The notes beneath the pieces are model-generated. The model was not told where the DNA came from and did not search any database. It was given only the letters and a program-made list of their open reading frames with translations. From positions 1 to 23,685 of the forward strand of contig JAUWYU010000007.1 in NCBI GenBank assembly GCA_030615655.1: 23,685 bases of DNA, in the 5' to 3' direction. Position numbers and translations under genes: made by a program. Below, piece by piece: positions 1 through 7,776 of the stretch (positions are counted from its first letter, which is position 1; each line of letters starts with the position of its first letter). The DNA comes from Dehalococcoidia bacterium (GTDB lineage Bacteria > Chloroflexota > Dehalococcoidia > Dehalococcoidales > RBG-16-60-22).

Positions 1-24
1 TAGACTGACATTTTCAAGATATGC

Positions 25-885
25 TCACCTGCTGGCCAGCATTTCCTGTGCGACCACGGCTGCCCCGATAGCGCCAGCCAGTTGCGGGTCATAGTCAGAC
101 ATTGATGTCTCCATTTTCATGTCCCGTTCGAGTCTCTTGACAATACCCATGTTCTTGGCCAGACCGCCGGTAAATGCTACCTCTTTCTCAGGTGAAATCC
201 GCCCGATAAGAGCGTAAAGTCGCCAAGCCACGGCAAACAAATGAGAGGCGAGCACCTCATGTTCCGGCATGCCCTCTCTGAGCAACCCCATCGTTTCTGT
301 AGTGGCAAAGGTATTGCAGGTGGTGCTAACCGGTTCAGGGTCCTCTGAATCCGATAACGACCTTTCGCCGATTTCCTCTATGGGAACCTGGAGGAGATCG
401 GCCAGCACTTCAATGCCGTATCCCATGTTAACGGCGCATTTGTCATTGACCGTGAAATCCCGAATCCTGTCCCGCTCGTATAATTTGATAGCTTTTGCGG
501 TCTGACCGCCAAGGTCGACCACCGTCATGACGGCGGGGCCGAATATGAAACGGGCGCCTTTAGCGTGAGAGGTAATTTCATTGGCGGTGGCATTGGCAAA
601 GGGGATGTTATCTCTTCCGTAGCCGGTACCGACAATATACTGGATATCGTCAATCGTTAACCCGGTAGTTTCGAGTGCCCGGTCAAGTGTATTTTTCGCG
701 TTATCGCCGATTTCCGGACTCGTGTAGTTGTTCGAGTAGCAATAGAGTTTATCATCACAGAGCACAACCGCCTGGGAGCTTACCGAGCCGATATCTATCC
801 CGGCGGTAATGATGTTTGCCTTCCGCCAATCGATATCGTTCAATGTCCATCGTGATTCTGGCCATTTCCAGTATTCCCGTGTCAT
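25..885 (-). CDS. bzdQ: Class I benzoyl-CoA reductase, BzdQ/BcrD-like ATPase subunit
   Basis: BadF/BadG/BcrA/BcrD ATPase family (ASKHA fold), one of two subunits that couple ATP hydrolysis to low-potential electron transfer into benzoyl-CoA reductase. Visible motifs, numbered from the start chosen here, are phosphate loop DIGS (31-34), second phosphate motif VDLGGQ (123-128), C150 in NDKCAVNMG, C190 in STTCNTFATTE, and a late FTGGLAKN adenosine motif. C150 and C190 match the two Cys that each activase subunit gives to a bridging 4Fe-4S cluster. The NMGYGIEVLADLLQVPIEEIGE stretch resembles BcrD/BzdQ more than BcrA. I prefer the second in-frame ATG (883-885): AAGGAG at 895-900 abuts the first ATG (892-894) but is 9 nt from the second. 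It is the last gene of the four-gene set in view, ending near the window edge, so the operon may continue. Family assignment is firm; the Bzd subtype rests on gene order and lengths. Confidence 0.85.
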   Translation of the reverse strand: MTREYWKWPESRWTLNDIDWRKANIITAGIDIGSVSSQAVVLCDDKLYCYSNNYTSPEIGDNAKNTLDRALETTGLTIDDIQYIVGTGYGRDNIPFANATANEITSHAKGARFIFGPAVMTVVDLGGQTAKAIKLYERDRIRDFTVNDKCAVNMGYGIEVLADLLQVPIEEIGERSLSDSEDPEPVSTTCNTFATTETMGLLREGMPEHEVLASHLFAVAWRLYALIGRISPEKEVAFTGGLAKNMGIVKRLERDMKMETSMSDYDPQLAGAIGAAVVAQEMLASR

Positions 886-927
886 TTTCTCCATCTCCTT
901 AAAAAACAGTGATGCTGCGTTTTCCCG

Positions 928-1701
928 TCAGGCAGCAGCATCCAGAGCCGCGCCCAAAGCTCCGGCGAATTCCGGTTGGTCGGGTATCATGAAGTTGATT
1001 CCGGATCGTTCTTCCAGAGCGGCAATGAGTGTGGGATTCCGGGCTACCCCGCCGATGAGAACGGTAGTATCTTTAGCCGGTCTCACTTTATCGCTCAATA
1101 CTGAGTTGATCCTGACAGCCATTGCCCGGTGTATTGCCCGGGCGATATCCTGCCAGGCTACCCCATCATGGAGAAGGTTGATGGCATCGAGTTCGGCGAA
1201 AACGCAGCAGGCATCGTTCACCACTACACGGTTGTCGGAGCTACCTCCTATGCGGCTCATTTCGTCAAGCGTGTAACCCAGTCTCCGGGCAACAGTCCTG
1301 AGAAACGTGCCGATACCCGCGGCGCATTTCTGGTTCAATACCACTTCCGTAATTGCTCCATGTTCGTCAAGACTGACCACGCGGATCTGGTCAGCGCCGA
1401 CGTCAACGACTGACCTCGCTGCCGGGTAGAGAAACAAGGCCACCCGGGCATCAGCCAAAGGTTCGGTTATGCTGTCGTTAGCAAAGGGGACATCCCCTTT
1501 CCCCTGGCCGGTCGCCACAACCTTCGTTATGTCCGTGGCACTGATTCCGGCTGCCTTCAGGGTATCCGTCCAGGTCTGTTCAATCGCTTTGCCCCGCCCG
1601 GCCCCGCCGGAACGGGCTGTACCGGAAGCAATTACTGTTCCGTCCCTGAGAACCACAACCTTGATGTTCTCTATACCCACGTCAATGCCAGCGGTTATCA
1701 T
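928..1701 (-). CDS. bzdP: Class I benzoyl-CoA reductase, BzdP-like ATPase subunit
   Basis: Second BadF/BcrA-type ATPase of the reductase, paralogous to the neighbouring gene at 25-885. Numbered from the favoured start it shows GIDVG (5-9), VVDVGADQ (98-105), C126 in NQKCAAGIG, and C165 and C166 in NDACCVFAE. C126 and C165 align with the family's two cluster ligands; the extra adjacent Cys166 is unusual. At about 257 aa it is much shorter than Thauera BcrA and fits the compact Azoarcus BzdP. The first in-frame ATG (1711-1713) lies within the likely ribosome site itself; GGAGGG at 1706-1711 precedes the ATG at 1699-1701, giving a protein starting MITAGIDVG. It lies 44 nt downstream of the B-type subunit and 42 nt upstream of the BzdQ-like gene, consistent with one transcript. 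Confidence 0.85.
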   Translation of the reverse strand: MITAGIDVGIENIKVVVLRDGTVIASGTARSGGAGRGKAIEQTWTDTLKAAGISATDITKVVATGQGKGDVPFANDSITEPLADARVALFLYPAARSVVDVGADQIRVVSLDEHGAITEVVLNQKCAAGIGTFLRTVARRLGYTLDEMSRIGGSSDNRVVVNDACCVFAELDAINLLHDGVAWQDIARAIHRAMAVRINSVLSDKVRPAKDTTVLIGGVARNPTLIAALEERSGINFMIPDQPEFAGALGAALDAAA

Positions 1702-1745
1702 CTTTCCCTCCATTGTTCCTGACTTGAATGTTGAAATCCGACAGT

Positions 1746-3056
1746 TCAGTCTTCAAGTTTACGTAACCCCTGACTTTCCATCCAGACGTCCAGCATGTCA
1801 AGCAGGCGGGTTTCGTCCTGGTCAGTACGGTCGCCCGGCTGGGAACCTTCATAGTGCAGCACCCGTACTCCTATCTCGCTCAGCCGCAAGCCCTGTTCCT
1901 TTCTCGTCACCGTGCAGCCGACGCCGCCACGCCAGAGGGGCATAATAGCCCCGTCTGCCTTATATGCCTTGGCAAATTCACAGATAGCGTAGGGCCGGAT
2001 GACTTCATCGACCTTAAAGTTATGCCCCCTGGCATCATCTCCGAACATCGCCCGGAGGGCGTCTTCCCGCGTCTTGATTGGCCGCTCTCCCCAGGAATTG
2101 AGCGGCACCCGCGGCCCCCACGAGCCATCTTCTTTAAATTCAAAAGGCCCACCCATCATGTGGCTATACTGGGAACCGATGCAGATAGCACCGTACTTCT
2201 CCATATACCGGTAATACCTCAGGAAGTACCATGGTGGTGGATGCGCCTCGATCCAGCGGTACCGCTCCGTTCCCACCGCCGCGATGTTATTGTCCACCCG
2301 CCACTTCACCTCATCACGTAGCATCCGCCATAACTCCACCGTCTCCTCGGGGTCTGTTTTTGTCAGTCCGCCGAGGGTATAGAAAGAGTACAGGTCTTTC
2401 TGACTGAGCGGCGCTGGAATATGCTGCATAGATAGGCAGACCTCCGCGGCATATTCCCTGACGCGGTGGGCCAGATTTATGCTCTCAATGAACTTCTCGT
2501 CATCGAATATCTGCCCGTAAATCCTCTCGATATCAGCGATGATATCAAGCGTGGTGCCGACTTTGTTCTCTATCATCGTAGCATCCCGCTCCGGGTCATG
2601 CGGGCCGGTGTACAGCGGCGAGTCGCCCTGCCAACGTGGAATGTTGGAATAGTCCATCGGCGCCTGTCCCCGCTTGGTGTGCTGGTCACACGGGTCCGGG
2701 AACGGGACGACCATGTCCCGCATCGGGAACTTACTGCCGTCCATCTGGTAGCCGAGGTACATGGCACCCCAGCAATTGAGCTGGTAGCCGCAGATCTCCC
2801 GACCCCATCCTAGTATCTCACCGGCAGCCCGGCACTCGCGGCTGAATTGGGAACTTCTATACCCCATCATCGCGCCAACGGGATTGTCTTCAATCACGCG
2901 TAACGCGGGAAAACCAACGGCCCAGTTGCAATTACCCTGGGCGAGCAGCACGTGTTCTTTCTCGGCATCATCGATGGATTGCTGCCATTTTGCCCGCATT
3001 TCCTTGGCCTTGGCCCAGACCTCTAATGGCCTTATTTCCCATCTTTGAATACCCAT
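1746..3056 (-). CDS. bzdO: Class I benzoyl-CoA reductase, BzdO/BcrB-like subunit
   Basis: A 436-aa member of the HgdB/BcrB/BcrC (2-hydroxyacyl-CoA dehydratase D-component) family, forming with the next gene upstream the dearomatising module that binds benzoyl-CoA and 4Fe-4S clusters. Early Cys in QGNCNWAVGFPALRV and the CGYQLNCWGAMYLG segment look like cluster-ligand regions. The length, near 50 kDa, fits BzdO. The start ATG (3054-3056) is preceded by GAGAGGTG with a 6-nt spacer. It sits 49 nt after the BzdN-like gene. Known role of the family: two-electron reduction of benzoyl-CoA to cyclohexadienoyl-CoA driven by ATP and reduced ferredoxin. Relatives act on 3-methylbenzoyl-CoA or other acyl-CoAs, so the exact substrate is not proven by sequence. 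Confidence 0.85.
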   Translation of the reverse strand: MGIQRWEIRPLEVWAKAKEMRAKWQQSIDDAEKEHVLLAQGNCNWAVGFPALRVIEDNPVGAMMGYRSSQFSRECRAAGEILGWGREICGYQLNCWGAMYLGYQMDGSKFPMRDMVVPFPDPCDQHTKRGQAPMDYSNIPRWQGDSPLYTGPHDPERDATMIENKVGTTLDIIADIERIYGQIFDDEKFIESINLAHRVREYAAEVCLSMQHIPAPLSQKDLYSFYTLGGLTKTDPEETVELWRMLRDEVKWRVDNNIAAVGTERYRWIEAHPPPWYFLRYYRYMEKYGAICIGSQYSHMMGGPFEFKEDGSWGPRVPLNSWGERPIKTREDALRAMFGDDARGHNFKVDEVIRPYAICEFAKAYKADGAIMPLWRGGVGCTVTRKEQGLRLSEIGVRVLHYEGSQPGDRTDQDETRLLDMLDVWMESQGLRKLED

Positions 3057-3105
3057 GTTTTACACCTCTCAAAATTGGTAACCGTTCGAAGAGGAGGAGC
3101 CTTCA

Positions 3106-4233
3106 TCAGCCGCGCAATTTCACTCGCACGGGTTCAACCAAGTTGATAAATGCCTCCAGGCGGGTCTTCATTTCCCTTTCAGGCACCGTGGTATCCCGCT
3201 CGAGGAAGTGGAAAGGATAAATTCTTTCCCGCAGGATTTTCCAGATGTGCGGGTTATCCGTCCCGTGGGGGTGACAGTAAATCTGCTTGGCGATGATGAC
3301 CCCCTGTGCGTTGAAGTCTTCATAAAGCTGGAGGATATGTGCGGGACGCCGGCGCCAGTTATTGTCTTTCAGGGCACAGTGTGGTTTACCCAGGTAGCGC
3401 AGGGAGAGGGCGAGTAAACGGTCTTCCTGGGGTATGACCTCATTCCAGAAATAGCAGCTGCCGGTGCACAGTTCATCGATAACCACGACGGCCCCGAGCT
3501 CTTCGACCAGTCGTTCCAGATTGGCATCGGACGTCGGGCTGCCAACCAGCATCAGCCTGGGCCCGGGGTACCCTGCATGGCTGCGCCTGGGAAGCTCTTT
3601 CAGAACCTCTTGTAGCATCCGGTTGTGGTCTTCTTTATCCATCACCTGGCTGGCCAGCACCATTTCCATGGCTTCCGCTCCGGAAACGATGGGGTTATCG
3701 GCTCGCCTCAGTTCATATATCTGCCGCATTAGTCGGCGGTTGGTATTATATACATCGATGGCATGGTCGAGGGCTTCATCGGTGATAGTGTTACTGGTCC
3801 ATTCTTCCAGCGATTTTTTGAAGGCCTTCATTTCAGAATACATGACGTCCTTCGACCGATGGCCATCGACATAGTCCGGAACGAAGATATCGCACGTATA
3901 GGAAAAGGACTGGAAATATTGGCTAGATATGAAGGCGTGGCGCATCCACTGGCAGGCCTCGGCGTAGGTGATGCCGTCGACGTAATCGAACCTGCCCAGC
4001 GCCACTTGGTTGACGATGTCCCTGGCGCAGGCGCAGCTCGCGTAGATATTGCGGTCGGTCATGTCATCCGGCTCGTGCCGGCTGAGCAGACGGACCGGCA
4101 GCGCACTCGCGGCATAGATGACCTCCTCCGGGGTGTAAGGCTCAAAGTAGCCGAGTACCTTGCCACCGGTTCTCGCCTTCCAGTTTTTAGCGTATTCGTG
4201 GCGATTATCCAGTACTTCCTTGAATCGGTGCAT
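3106..4233 (-). CDS. bzdN: Class I benzoyl-CoA reductase, BzdN/BcrC-like subunit
   Basis: A 375-aa protein of the 2-hydroxyacyl-CoA dehydratase/benzoyl-CoA reductase HgdB family. Diagnostic stretches are the N-terminal KVLGYFEPYTPEEVIYAAS, the Cys pair in YASCACARD (C67, C69), SYTCDIF, the central IVSGAEAMEMV, and DELCTGSCYFWN. These Cys are plausible cluster ligands. Size (about 43 kDa) and position as first gene match BzdN. The start has GGAGG 8 nt upstream of the ATG at 4231-4233. Only broken genes lie between it and the divergent marR promoter region, so the operon promoter is probably either in the 4727-5092 intergenic region or within the stumps. No dedicated ferredoxin or ketoglutarate:ferredoxin oxidoreductase adjoins the set. 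Confidence 0.85.
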   Translation of the reverse strand: MHRFKEVLDNRHEYAKNWKARTGGKVLGYFEPYTPEEVIYAASALPVRLLSRHEPDDMTDRNIYASCACARDIVNQVALGRFDYVDGITYAEACQWMRHAFISSQYFQSFSYTCDIFVPDYVDGHRSKDVMYSEMKAFKKSLEEWTSNTITDEALDHAIDVYNTNRRLMRQIYELRRADNPIVSGAEAMEMVLASQVMDKEDHNRMLQEVLKELPRRSHAGYPGPRLMLVGSPTSDANLERLVEELGAVVVIDELCTGSCYFWNEVIPQEDRLLALSLRYLGKPHCALKDNNWRRRPAHILQLYEDFNAQGVIIAKQIYCHPHGTDNPHIWKILRERIYPFHFLERDTTVPEREMKTRLEAFINLVEPVRVKLRG

Positions 4234-4293
4234 AGCGTCAACCTCCGATTTTCCTGAAACTACACTTGCCCTGTATTGACATCAGTCCGTATT

Positions 4294-4510
4294 TCAGTCT
4301 GGTGGGCCGGGTGTGGTCTGTTTTTCATAAATAGGATTGTAGAGGAGAGTCCCGAACATCTTGAGTGTTTCGTGGCGCTTTTGATACTGGGGCTCATCGG
4401 GAATGGCACGCAACAATGCCTCATTACGGACGGCGATACCGTCCCGGAATTCCGGATGATTGATGATGAAGAGGTCATTGCGTTTAATGGCCCGCAAAAC
4501 GCGTATCGAC
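4294..4510 (-). pseudogene. 3' fragment of a short-chain dehydrogenase-like gene
   Basis: The frame reads roughly VLRAIKRNDLFIINHPEFRDG and continues to a stop at 4294. This resembles the C-terminal tail of short-chain dehydrogenase/reductases, where a pattern like AIRxNxLYIFTHPE is common. There is no Rossmann fold, no convincing start (only a TTG at 4495-4497), and an in-frame stop occurs a few codons upstream of the similarity. It overlaps the end of the UGSC-like stump in another frame, so I read it as the 3' remnant of a deleted gene. It lies 60 nt upstream of the BzdN-like gene. The family call comes from remembered pattern only. Confidence 0.4.
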
Positions 4511-4726
4511 CAGGTACACCACTTTATCTTCTAAGTTTTCAAGGCGCGGCGCCATCCGCAGGGATTCCATCGAGTCCAGCGTATGGCTGGGTTGACCACC
4601 AGGGTCAAGAATAGCTCCGGGTTGTGAATTCGGATCGAGCCGCCGCCTGAATACGCCGGTAGGCTGGCCTTTGGGATCCAGCACTGATATCATTCCGTCG
4701 CTCTTTTTCATAGCTCTTCTCTCCAT
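4484..4726 (-). pseudogene. 5' fragment of a UGSC-family-like gene
   Basis: Encodes about 80 aa (or 75 from an internal ATG at 4709-4711) with ISVLDPKGQPTGVF near the N-terminus and LAPRLENL-type sequence (here MAPRLENLEDKVVYLVDTRFAG) at the end. That order resembles the start of UGSC-family proteins, which continue for a further 100 or more residues including the Cys or Sec motif. Here translation stops right after the V-Y-L-V-D-T motif. The reading then passes, in another frame, into a dehydrogenase-like 3' end. I therefore read it as a truncated gene whose downstream part was deleted. A short functional peptide cannot be excluded. Confidence 0.45.
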
Positions 4727-4965
4727 GCTGTCTTTCTGTATCCGTCAATCATTTCTACGGCTGTGTATAATCACTGCCCCCATGGAGAATGATTTCATTG
4801 AAGTCATGCACGTGCTCTGTCGCCCTTTTATACCGGGACCCGCTTTATAAATCGGTTTCATTACGGCATATTTTTCATAGATTGAGCCCGCTATTTCTGC
4901 TGATTCTTTTCCTTCTTTTTATCTTCAATCTATCGAATGTTTTTAAATTTTGAATTAATGGCAGT

Positions 4966-4987
4966 ATTATATCATATATGATATAAT
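4966..4987. promoter_or_regulatory. Perfect 22-bp palindrome, candidate operator
   Basis: Both halves match exactly: left half ATTATATCATA, right half its reverse complement, with symmetry broken at the next base on each side. It lies between divergent transcription units and about 105 bp upstream of the marR start. MarR-family dimers usually bind palindromes of about this size close to their own gene, so autoregulation and control of the bzd side are the natural inference. TATAAT occurs on both strands inside it, so it could also overlap promoter elements. Confidence 0.5.
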
Positions 4988-5027
4988 TTCGCTAGTAAAT
5001 CAGAAAATACATCAGGTGTTTTTCATA

Positions 5028-5060
5028 ATGATAGATTAGCTACAATAGTCTATAATAGAA
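5028..5060 (+). promoter_or_regulatory. marR promoter with overlapping palindromic site
   Basis: A perfect -10 TATAAT (5051-5056) has ATGATA (4 of 6 matches to TTGACA) 17 bp upstream at 5028-5033. The 13-mer GTCTATAATAGAA (5048-5060), nearly self-complementary, covers the -10. It matches at 12 of 13 positions the minus strand of 19426-19438, upstream of the CoA-transferase operon. A repressor bound here would block polymerase. Confidence 0.5.
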
Positions 5061-5092
5061 AAACAATATGCTTATTTAACGGAAATAGCAAG

Positions 5093-5581
5093 GTGAATAA
5101 CAGGTATAACCAACGCAGGCAGAACAACGATATCAATTTTCAATTGTGGAGATTACTGGACCATACCAGGTTTGTGATTGCCCGCTCCCGCAAGAAAGAA
5201 CTATCTCAATATGGCCTTACTCCGGAACAGGCTCATGTTCTAGATATACTTAATCGCAGCGGGGGTATGGTAATTATCCAAGAGATAGTAAATATCACGA
5301 TGCGTCAGCACCATTCCATATCCACCTTGGTAAACCGGATGGCAAAACAAGGTCTTGTCAATAGAATCAGGAGCGTATCCGATGCCCGCCAGTACAATGT
5401 AATCATCACGGAAAAGGGACAAGCGCTATTCCGTACGACCACCAGAAATTCTATAACGGATATATTTTCTGGTCTTTCTGAAGGTGATAAAAAAGGACTG
5501 GATAAAGGACTGAAAAGATTGCTGGCAAAAGCATATCAGGTACTAGGCAAGAAGTATCAATCGAACGTATTATCGGAGTAG
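5093..5581 (+). CDS. MarR-family transcriptional regulator
   Basis: A 162-aa winged-helix protein of typical MarR length. The N-terminal helix (17-40) leads to LTPEQAHVLDIL (42-53), a recognition-helix region RQHHSISTLVNRMAKQGLV (71-89) and the wing RIRSVSDARQYNVIITEKG (91-109), with the usual SDxR pattern. The C-terminal helices form the dimer interface in this family. The start is GTG at 5093 with GGAAA 7 nt upstream, a weak site. It is divergent from the bzd genes and upstream of a URO-D-like gene on the same strand, so it probably controls one or both, perhaps with an aromatic acid or its CoA thioester as ligand. BadR and related MarR proteins do this for anaerobic benzoate genes; the ligand here is unknown. 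Confidence 0.9.
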   Translation: MNNRYNQRRQNNDINFQLWRLLDHTRFVIARSRKKELSQYGLTPEQAHVLDILNRSGGMVIIQEIVNITMRQHHSISTLVNRMAKQGLVNRIRSVSDARQYNVIITEKGQALFRTTTRNSITDIFSGLSEGDKKGLDKGLKRLLAKAYQVLGKKYQSNVLSE

Positions 5582-5583
5582 TC

Positions 5584-5629
5584 TTTATTCTTTTGGATAT
5601 GTTTCTACTTTAAATACAAAAAGAATAAA
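5584..5629. repeat. AT-rich inverted repeat after marR
   Basis: Arms TTTATTCTTTT (5584-5594) and AAAAGAATAAA (5619-5629) match over 11 bp around a 24-nt loop, starting 3 nt after the marR stop. It contains only one G-C pair and has no T-run on the plus strand, so it is a weak terminator at best. It may attenuate read-through into the URO-D-like gene. Confidence 0.3.
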
Positions 5630-5673
5630 AAACCGCTGGAACAATTAATACAAAAAGCTGGAGGAAAAGTAAT

Positions 5674-6939
5674 ATGGCGCAATATATCGATAACGGTAAA
5701 ACGGGCAAACAGCTGCGTAAGGAACGTGAAAAAAGAATAATGAACGCCATTCAGCTGAGGATACCAGACAGGGTCCCGGTAATCTGCGCGATGGGCTACT
5801 TCCCCGCCAAATATATCGGCATATCCTGTTCCGCCGCTTATTATGATTATGAAGCCTGGTACGATGCATATCAGAAGACCCTGCGGGACTTTCAGCCGGA
5901 TTTGATTTACCAGCAGCCGTTTACGCCGGGGAAGGCGCTGGAAATACTTAATCCGAGACAGATGAGATGGCCGGGATACGGGGTCGAACCTCACCAGGGG
6001 CACCAGTCTATAGAAATCGATAATATGAAAGCCGACGAATACGACCAGTATATGAATGACCCATCCGACTACATGCTGCGGGTATTCATGTCCCGCACCA
6101 GTGAGAACCTTGAGGGCCTTTCGCTGCTGCCGAAATTATCCGATCTGGGCGGCGGCCCAATGGGGATACAAGCGCTGGCGCTAGCTTTTGCCGAACCGAA
6201 ACTGGCAAAAGCCATCCAGACCCTACAGAAAGCCGGTCGCGAAATGAGAAGGTGGCGCTCCAAGATAACAAAATTCAATAAAATGATACTCGACATGGGC
6301 TTTCCGCAGTATTTCCAGGGCGCGGCTATGCCACCTTATGATGCGTTTTCACATTCCATGCGGGGGATGAGCTGCACCATGTTCGACATGTTCCGCCAGC
6401 CTGATAAGCTTATTGAACTCTTTGAATTCATTCTGAAGAAGACACTTGAAAGACCGATGCCCCAACCGAACGAGTACGGGAACATCAGGATGTTCATGAC
6501 CGTTACGCGTGGTTCGGATGACTTTCTTTCCAAGGAACAGTTCGATACTTTCTACTGGCCTACTTTTAAAAAACTTGTACTAACTCTTATCGAACGAGGA
6601 GCGACACCCTGCATTTTTTTCGAGGGCAACTGCACATCGCGACTGGAATATCTACTAGAGTTTCCTAAGGGAAAGTTGCTCGCGCGTTTCGATACGACCG
6701 ATATTTTCAGGGCCAAGGAAATCCTGAAAGACCATGTTTGTATTGAGGGGAATATTCCATCTTCACTGCTGCAGGTGGGAACGGTCCAAGACATAAAAGA
6801 CTACTGCAAGAAACTCATTGACGTCGTTGGGAAAGATGGTGGCTACATTCTTTCGCCGCGGAGTTCTACAGATGAGGTTAATCCGGAAAACCTGAAAGCC
6901 ATGATTGAATTTACTAAAGAATACGGCGTTTACAAATAG
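5674..6939 (+). CDS. Uroporphyrinogen decarboxylase-like (URO-D/MtaA superfamily) protein
   Basis: A 421-aa member of the URO-D superfamily, which includes heme-pathway decarboxylases and corrinoid or CoM methyltransferases. Supporting stretches are RIPDRVPV near residues 30-36, FFEGNCTSRLEYLLEFPKGK, the TTDIFRAKEIL helix, CIEGNIPSSLLQVGT and a terminal GGYILSPRSS. The His-x-Cys zinc motif of MtaA/MtbA methyltransferases is not seen, and at 421 aa it is longer than HemE, so heme synthesis is unlikely. A clear GGAGG lies about 8 nt before the ATG. It shares domain layout with the minus-strand gene at 12580-13893 but is clearly diverged from it. Placement beside marR and the reductase suggests a catabolic role, possibly methyl-group handling, but no substrate can be read from sequence. 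Confidence 0.75.
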   Translation: MAQYIDNGKTGKQLRKEREKRIMNAIQLRIPDRVPVICAMGYFPAKYIGISCSAAYYDYEAWYDAYQKTLRDFQPDLIYQQPFTPGKALEILNPRQMRWPGYGVEPHQGHQSIEIDNMKADEYDQYMNDPSDYMLRVFMSRTSENLEGLSLLPKLSDLGGGPMGIQALALAFAEPKLAKAIQTLQKAGREMRRWRSKITKFNKMILDMGFPQYFQGAAMPPYDAFSHSMRGMSCTMFDMFRQPDKLIELFEFILKKTLERPMPQPNEYGNIRMFMTVTRGSDDFLSKEQFDTFYWPTFKKLVLTLIERGATPCIFFEGNCTSRLEYLLEFPKGKLLARFDTTDIFRAKEILKDHVCIEGNIPSSLLQVGTVQDIKDYCKKLIDVVGKDGGYILSPRSSTDEVNPENLKAMIEFTKEYGVYK

Positions 6940-6994
6940 GAGATATTACTTCAAATAACCACCGGTATTCACTACATGACGGAGGGAATTACAC

Positions 6995-7120
6995 ATGGAT
7001 TCAAAGAAAGAAATCCCTTTGTACGAAGTACTCAGTCCGTGGGCGGAAGCGGAATCCTGCCGTAGCACACGCCATCGAAAGTGGATACCCAGGAACTCCA
7101 CTACTGGTGAAACGACTTGA
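6995..7120 (+). pseudogene. 5' stump of a UGSC-like gene after the URO-D-like gene
   Basis: A strong GGAGG (6981-6985) precedes ATG 6995, and the first residues, MDSKKEIPLYEVLSPWAEA, resemble the start of UGSC-type proteins. The similarity stops near codon 19; the rest, up to a TGA at 7118-7120, looks like another gene read out of frame. From about 7053 the +1 frame carries a different protein fragment. I read this as a deletion junction near 7050. It sits 55 nt after the URO-D-like gene and was probably its operon partner. Confidence 0.4.
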
Positions 7121-7458
7121 CAAGCCAGAGAACGCCTATTACTTGGTCCCCTGGGTGATCACCGAAGGCGTCGTCTTCGTCGTGATGGTGAATGCAGCAA
7201 GCGGTAACATGCTTGCCGTAACGACCTTTCCAAAGCCAATATCCTCACCCTTCGTTGCGCCAGATGAGGCTCTCAATTACGCTGCCCAGAAGTTCTCACA
7301 ACACATATTTAGCGAACCCAGGCTCGTTTGGTAGCCTTGTCAGGAGAGTACTAACCCAACCCCGTCCATTCTATCAGATTCCTTTTGGCAAAGGGATTCT
7401 GTATGTTGATATGGGCGGCTCCATATTCCTAGAGCTTACGCCACTTGGATTGGGTTGA
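7053..7458 (+). pseudogene. Broken 3' portion of an unrecognised protein gene
   Basis: The first frame reads NPAVAHAIESGYPGTPLLVKR and on through PENAYYLVPW and a VVFVVMVNAASGNML segment to a TAG at 7332-7334. The continuation RPFYQIPFGKGILYVDMG and SIFLELTPLGLG is in another frame and ends at 7458. The two parts look like one domain (YYLVPW, value-like strands, PFYQI, ELTP) interrupted by a stop and a frameshift. No start codon or ribosome site belongs to it; it begins at the junction with the UGSC-like stump. I do not recognise the family. Two short independent ORFs are the alternative, but the continuity of protein-like sequence argues for decay. Confidence 0.4.
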
Positions 7459-7776
7459 CGAGGTCGTAAATAGAAGGAGCAAACCTCAGACATCACGATA
7501 GACTACGTTGACTAGTCCGGCAAGCAGTCAGACAAATTGAGAATTTACCATTTGCGATTTGTGTACACTGTACCGTAATACCGTGGGTTTGGGCATTTCT
7601 AAAGCTGGAACCGGCCAAAGAAATATTCAATTTTAATTAATCAGGTTGACAACCCTTCTAAAAATACTAATGGCTCTGGAAGTTCAGAGCCAATTTTAAA
7701 ACACTACTTATATTGGTTGCGATTATTTATCCTTATCCTTGTCATTGGCTGGCTTTTGTCAGCCGGTGGACCAGGA
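7459..7776. other. Gene-free region between convergent units
   Basis: About 318 nt between the broken plus-strand gene and the end of the minus-strand FecR-domain gene. Apart from the GGCTCTG stem-loop listed separately I see no gene or clear signal. A TTGACA at about 7646 has no suitable -10. Confidence 0.5.
7672..7691 (-). terminator. Stem-loop downstream of the FecR-domain gene
   Basis: Perfect 7-bp stem GGCTCTG/CAGAGCC with a 6-nt loop, 85 nt beyond the FecR-gene stop. On the minus strand a T-rich ATTAGTATTTTTAG follows; on the plus strand AATTTTAAAA follows. It could terminate in both directions, but the U-tract is not immediately adjacent on either strand. Confidence 0.45.

Larger units (their letters stand above)
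4727..5092. promoter_or_regulatory. Divergent intergenic region between the bzd side and marR
   Basis: A 366-nt AT-rich stretch without a gene, lying between the minus-strand bzd side and the plus-strand marR. It holds the 22-bp palindrome (4966-4987) and the marR promoter (5028-5056), both listed separately. I found no convincing minus-strand -35/-10 pair. Confidence 0.5.

Noticed and set aside
809..1945. Plus-strand frames across the BzdP/BzdQ-like genes
   Set aside because: They are antisense to strongly supported reductase subunits and have Ser/Ala-rich, domain-less translations.
5674..6939. HemE (heme-pathway uroporphyrinogen decarboxylase)
   Set aside because: It is about 70 aa longer than usual HemE, sits in catabolic context with no other heme genes, and has FFEG-type motifs of the non-heme branch.
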